NCBI GenBank assembly: GCA_038503065.1
Contig: JBCAMK010000008.1
Span: 930,001 to 994,000, forward strand
Direction of reading: 5' to 3'
DNA length: 64,000 nt
Source: Paragyromitra xinjiangensis
Lineage: Eukaryota; Ascomycota; Pezizomycetes; Pezizales; Discinaceae
Shown here: one piece after another, positions 59,104-64,000 of the stretch
How the letters are laid out: every line of letters starts with the position of its first letter
How positions within the stretch are numbered: the stretch's first letter is position 1
The notes under the pieces: generated by a model
Database searches by the model: none
What the model saw: only the letters and a program-made list of their open reading frames with translations
Told to the model about the DNA's origin: nothing
Translations under genes and position numbers: made by a program

Positions 59104-61952
59104 ATGGCTGAAGCCATAGGGTTGGGGGCCAGTGTTCTGGCGTTCGCAACAATAGCCGCCCAACTATCGCAAGCCATAATAACCGTATGGGGCGCGATTA
59201 AGGACACTCCCGAAGACATTCAGAGAGTGACCCGAAGACTGAATTCGTTGGAATTCATTCTTAACCGCATTTACAACGAAGACCTCGCGACTCCCGATGG
59301 CACCAAACATAAGGCTGCTGCCTTTTGGGCCGAACAGTCAAATCAACTCGAGCACGATTTCGCCCAATATAAGGTTCTAGCTGAGAAACTCATTGCTCTC
59401 CTAGGAAAAGAAAAGGGCTCTATTTCGGGCGCTAAGACCAAATTCCACTGGTTTTTCAAGCGAGATGAGGTGTATGCCCTAGACAGGAAGATAAAGACAC
59501 ACATCAAGACATTCGACACAATATTGCTTTTTCTTACCTTGTAAGTAGAAGTAAACCAAATCCACGGCATTTCATTATTTCCATATGCTGACCAGCTGAA
59601 AAGCGACACGGTACGGACTACTTCATTCGATATACAAGAAATGAAGTATATAAATGCGCGATCAGCACAAAAACTAGAGAGCCTGGATCCTGTAACGAGG
59701 GATGATTTAACAAGTGAGATATCTGCTTGGAAGAGTGAGTTCATGCGCTCTCTTCAGCAAACGATTCCGTTCGAGCCCCAGTACAAGAAAAAAACAGCAA
59801 GCACAGCCGTAGATTCCACGGTTACAATTAACTCCGCGAGTTGGTGGACATACGAACTTCCAATAGGTATCCTGAGAATTTCGCGTGGTTCAAGGAAGCT
59901 AAATTGGAACAAAACTTGGGAGACTGGACCCTCTAAGAATAAGTCTGCGGCTCAGGAGACAAGCTCGGGGATTATATTTGACTTTACGCCTGCATCGTGG
60001 TTTATGGATAAAGCCGTTATGGGAGCATTTATGCTTCACCACCAAAAGCACAGCGAAGTTCCGGCTCTCACGCATATGGTCTGGTCGGCGAACTTGCTTC
60101 CGGTGAAGCATGCTGCACTTCGTTTCGCAGAGAAAGGAGACATAAAAAGCTTGCAAAAGATGTTTAGTGATGGGTCGGCTAGACCCAATGATAGAAGCCC
60201 GTCGGGAACAAGTTTATTACATGTAAGGCTATATTTCAAATATTTCACTTCACAAACATGATTAGACACTAATTATGCCTTGGTGACAGTTGGCTGCGCT
60301 GGAGCAGCAGTATGAGATGTGTGTATTCCTTATCGACCAAGGGGCTGATTGTAATGCAGTAGATTACTGTGGAAGGTAGGCTGATTCAGTAGGCCCGAAC
60401 ATCCTTACAGTATATCTAACTAAAAAAACGGCAGGACGGCTCTACACTCAGCTTTTACTTGGGATGCTGAAGAAGATGAGAGAAAAGACCAAACTAAAAA
60501 TATCATGATGTTGTATGAAAGCTCGGGTGGCGACCCTACGATAGTTGGAGATACAGGCCAGTCTGCTTTCTCCGAGGGCCTTCTAAGCAGTCGTTATGAC
60601 CTGTTTGAAAGCACCACCCTCAAAGATCGAGATAAACAATTTAAGAGAGTTTTCAATGCTCTCCAAGGCTTCGAAGAAATCGATCACTTCGACCCACTAC
60701 CTCTTACAATGGCCCTCTGCACTGCTTATATTGGCTCAGCTGAATCGCAGAAAGTTGTAGAAGGTTCAGTAAAAAGGTGGCTCAAGGTTCACGGAAAAGG
60801 CTTCTACAATCTGGACGACCGGGATTCTTACAGACAAGTCCTCTTACAGGCCTTAAAACACAAAGCGGATGAATTAACCCCCGATCAAGCCGACATGGTG
60901 TTACGATATACGTGTACTGGGGAAGCAGCCTACATCCCCGATGTCCTTCGACTGCTCGTTAGACCAGACGTCGTGACTGGCGACCGCCAGGGACCAAGAG
61001 CAGCAGATGACTTGGGACTGGGTTTCCCCGCCCTGTCCCTAGTAGCAGAAAATGGCAATATGGAAGCAGTTGAGATCTTACTAGCAGCAGGTGCCGATCC
61101 AGGAGCGGACGACAGAGCTGCTTTTCGTTACGCAGTCATGGAAGGCCACATTCATGTCGCAAGACGTCTTCTCGAGGTTGGGGAACCAACTGTACGCGAC
61201 TTCCTGTCGACAGCAATGTATGGTCCCGTGGAGCTCGCAGATTATTTCCTGGAACGCGGCATAGATGTCAACCACTTGTATCCTAATTACCATAACAGCA
61301 CGGCCCTTTTTCAGGCTGCATCGTATGGTAGACTGGAAATGGTCGAATTTCTTGTGAAAAGAGGTGCCGATGTCCTGATAAAAAATCTAAGGGGTGCCAC
61401 AGCTCGTTCTACTGCTTTAAGAACCGGAAGAACGCTCGTCGCAGAGTTTTTGCGTCAGAAGGAGGAGGAACTCATGCCAACGCAAACATCCACTTGTATA
61501 ATCCCCTTGCTATTCCCAATCCTACAATCTGTAACGACACTAATCTATTTTCTTTTTAAAATATTATAGGTACTGTAGTGGAGACTTCAATCTCATTGCG
61601 GACAGGGGAAGTTGATCGATCCCAGTCGGACTATAGAGCTCTCCCCGTCGTTTTGGACAGGAGGTCTGCCCCAGTTAAACATTTTGTGGATGAATTAGGT
61701 ACCCACTCACACCATACGATCGACTCTTGGGGTTCCCTAAGGTTCCTCACATTGGAGGATGCATTTCTAATAATGAGTGGGGTATTGGTTGCCATATGGG
61801 GAGTTCTATATATTTTTCTGGCGTATTTAGTAGGAGTTTTATGGAGCAACAGAAAACATGTGACCATCAGGAGGATAAAAGTAGTGTTTTGGTGTATCTG
61901 TATTTTTTCTTCTTTTGCGTTTTTTATCGGGTATCTTTTGGGTAGGAGATAG
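59104..61952 (+). CDS. SesA/HeLo-like, ankyrin, 2-TM protein (copy B)
   Basis: Paralogue of copy A. Five exons, 59104-59540, 59604-60222, 60290-60375, 60435-61495 and 61570-61952, give 861 aa. Intron phases 2, 0, 2, 1 and the 86-nt exon 3 are identical in the two genes. Residues 1-146 (MAEAIGLGASVLAFATIAAQL start) are the SesA/HeLo-like domain. The shared middle segment follows (YELPIGILRI, FTPASWFMDKAVM), then ankyrin repeats, clearer than in A (DQGADCNAVDYCGRTALH, VEILLAAGADPGADD, VEFLVKRGADVLIKN). The C-terminus has two membrane helices, about 800-825 and 838-857, ending GYLLGRR. No NTPase domain. Start chosen at the ATG aligning with copy A; an open frame continues upstream but without conservation. 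I infer a membrane-linked recognition or cell-death protein; no partner or ligand is evident. Confidence 0.88.
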
Positions 61953-62971
61953 ATCTCTCAAGTCAACTAAGCGTCTGGTGTTTTGGTTTACCATTATATG
62001 AATAGAACACGTTTACCTTTTATCTTTTAGTTAATTTTTGACCAACAAGAACGACAATGCACCATATTACACCCCTTCTGCTCCACGTATGTTTCGCCGA
62101 TATTCACTAAAAAATAAGTAAATCCATTCAATTAACTCTTGTTTCTAGGCCTTCGGGACGTTCTCTTTGGTTGCGCGTCCGTCTAAACACACACGCACCT
62201 AAGCCCGTGACCATGGAAGGAATTATGTGTTGCTTGTGTTGCTAAAGTTATTATGGTTTTATGTCCCCGTTTTGTTTTGTTTTAGGGCTGTATATATAGA
62301 TGCTCGAAGATTTACATAAGTGTACGTCTTCCTAGCAGAAATAAGCTAGGTGGTTGAATGTACTTAATCAATCAATCAATCAATCAATCAGTGTACTAGA
62401 GCCCTGGAGTGAAGAATCATCCGCAGAGACACAACAACCCATAATATCTATAACTTTCGGTTGTATAAGTCAATATAGACGTTAATGCGGAGGTTCCATC
62501 ACCCTCGACCACCTCATCAGTGTCAAACTTGAACTAAAGTAGCTTTTAGTGTGTTCTTGCTCACACTAGCCAGGTCCCTAGGCGGAGGGTTAAAACTAGA
62601 TAGACTAAGACCCCAACCCGTCACATTTCCATGAAGACTTAAACTCGGAGGCTCTGCGTCCGAGCATCTTAGAAGCCCTAATACCTATGGTTTAGAGGTG
62701 ACATTAGTATACCGTTGGGGCGGAGCAGCTAGGGAAATGATTGCAGAACACAATCAAGTATTTTTACCATCGAAATTTTACAGTCTTAGCTAAAGAGTAA
62801 ATGAAACAAGAGAAATACAGTTAAATAAATAACAAAGAAAAGAGAATAGAAGAAAACGAATGTTGACAATAATCCTCCCCGCAGACCTGCCTAGTCACGA
62901 AACTTAAACCTGTTGAATCTCATAAATCTCGAAGTAAATAGCACCAATAAACAAAGGAAATAACGCCAATC
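61953..62971. other. intergenic, convergent 3' ends
   Basis: Lies between the 3' ends of copy B (+) and the last gene (-). Contains an AATC microsatellite (62366-62390). Otherwise nothing recognised. Confidence 0.5.
62366..62390. repeat. AATC microsatellite, about six units
   Basis: Six perfect tandem aatc units plus one base in non-coding DNA; likely length-variable between strains. Confidence 0.9.
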
Positions 62972-63886
62972 TCATGTTCTTCCCCCATCCCAATTTCTGA
63001 TGTAATCGTCCACGATATCAGAGGTCCAAGAATCGAGTGAGCTATCCTGATCATCTTGCTCTTCGTTCTCATACCCGTTCCTAGCATAACCTACCGTACT
63101 CTCTTTTTCCCGTCCCCTTCTATCGGTCTTATCCTTCTTATCCTTCTTCTTCTTCTTCTTATCTCCCTTGATACAACCTGTGCCCCATTTGAGCTTTCTG
63201 ATTACACGAGCACGCCTCTCAGATCTTTGTTGCACATCGTATTGGACCTTCGACCCCCTCAAGTCCAGCCAACCATCAATCCAAGGCGTCAAGCTCCCAC
63301 CAGTTTTCTTTCTAGCAAACCCAGCTGTTCTCAAGGCTTCCAGTGCTTCTGTATTGCCAGAAATTGCTGCCAAAACGCATGCGTCACACCCGTTTCCTTG
63401 AAACATATTTGACGTGGTACGAGACGCCACAAATATTTTCGCGTAATCCTCGGGAGAAGTCCAATAAGCGTTGATATGTCTGAGGGACTCAGCGAGGGCT
63501 TGGGATTCGGGGTTCGAGAGTGGTACAAGCAAATTGAAGTGCGGTCCTGTGACCTCATGCTTGACCTTATGGAGAAGCGAACCGACGATATAAGGGCGAA
63601 GTTCCTGATGAGCTTTACAAAACCCTTTTGGATGAGGTTTGTTTGGCAAGAACCGATGCTCTTTAACAGGTTTTCGTAGCATATAGCCGGGCAGAGCTTT
63701 AATTCTCTCTTTTTCTTCTCGCTCGAAGTTATCGAATAGAGAAGGGAGGTTGCGAGTTGAAGGGTTTGTCCAGAGTTCCGAAGGACGATAGATAGCGCCG
63801 CAAAAGAGGTCTTTATCGTCATCAGTAAGATCCGATAACGAAATTGAGGACTCTTGAAGGTGTGTATAATGTCGAACAGGATCCAT
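62972..63886 (-). CDS. conserved fungal hypothetical protein
   Basis: Single exon, 304 aa, function unknown. The first ATG in the frame is at 63886; a 16-codon upstream extension has no ATG. The central part carries GNGCDACVLAAISGNTEAL, a C-x-A-C motif followed by a short helical stretch. From memory this recurs in unnamed filamentous-ascomycete proteins, so I take it as a lineage-specific family. Downstream is WIDGWLDLRG, then an Arg-rich stretch, a lysine run (six consecutive Lys) that could act as a nuclear signal, an acidic Gln/Asp patch and a C-terminal SDIVDDYIRNW. No membrane helix or signal peptide. It is convergent with ankyrin copy B. Confidence 0.75.
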   Translation of the reverse strand: MDPVRHYTHLQESSISLSDLTDDDKDLFCGAIYRPSELWTNPSTRNLPSLFDNFEREEKERIKALPGYMLRKPVKEHRFLPNKPHPKGFCKAHQELRPYIVGSLLHKVKHEVTGPHFNLLVPLSNPESQALAESLRHINAYWTSPEDYAKIFVASRTTSNMFQGNGCDACVLAAISGNTEALEALRTAGFARKKTGGSLTPWIDGWLDLRGSKVQYDVQQRSERRARVIRKLKWGTGCIKGDKKKKKKDKKDKTDRRGREKESTVGYARNGYENEEQDDQDSSLDSWTSDIVDDYIRNWDGGRT

Positions 63887-64000
63887 AGTGAATGATATCA
63901 GATGAACCTCTACTGTTTGTTGAGAAATTATCAAGATATAGACTGGGTCGTGATCGTTTGTGGATTCCTGCTATATCTCGTTACCCCAAGGGGTATTTAA

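Noticed and set aside
46882..61952. Calling the ankyrin paralogues complete NLR/STAND receptors
   Set aside because: No NACHT or NB-ARC P-loop, Walker B or WHD-like region is visible in either protein; only the N-terminal domain and ankyrin repeats support the comparison.

Overview
The window is nuclear DNA of a filamentous ascomycete (Pezizomycotina; I lean to Leotiomycetes but cannot prove the class). The reasons are genes split by many short introns (about 53-100 bp, GT-AG with CTAAC/CTAAT-like branch points), a beta-tubulin with the four early introns typical of ascomycetes, and families largely confined to these fungi: PTH11-like 7-TM proteins, fungal P450s, HeLo/SesA-like domains with ankyrin repeats, and a four-domain RNA-end-processing fusion. 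I support 15 protein-coding genes. No tRNA, rRNA, CRISPR array or intact transposon was seen.

Left part (1-23 kb): an intact but divergent beta-tubulin paralogue (+, 11 exons); a very large repeat-built, disordered Pro/Glu- and Lys-rich protein (-, 5 exons, 1,903 aa); a 1,214-aa protein fusing a 2H phosphoesterase, an EEP nuclease/phosphatase, a poly(A)-polymerase-type nucleotidyltransferase and a C-terminal MJ1316/DUF504 RNA-end-recognition domain; and two unrecognised proteins.

Middle (23-45 kb): accessory-type genes in gene-poor DNA. These are a 14-TM MFS efflux transporter (-), a PTH11-like receptor-type membrane protein (-), two P450 monooxygenases (+), the second lacking a normally conserved block, and a Ser/Pro-rich unknown protein. 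No polyketide, peptide or terpene backbone enzyme is present, so I do not call a biosynthetic cluster.

Right part (46-64 kb): two paralogous genes, divergently oriented with starts about 9.2 kb apart. Each encodes a SesA/HeLo-like N-terminal domain, a unique middle region, ankyrin repeats and a C-terminal pair of membrane helices, with identical intron phases. Between them lie two housekeeping genes, sphinganine C4-hydroxylase (SUR2) and TCTP. A fungus-specific single-exon gene closes the window.

The strongest candidates for undescribed biology are the RNA-end-processing fusion, the twin SesA/HeLo-ANK-2TM genes and the GWFF-repeat giant protein. Gene models were spliced by eye, using reading-frame continuity and family conservation; exon edges of the unrecognised genes are the least certain.
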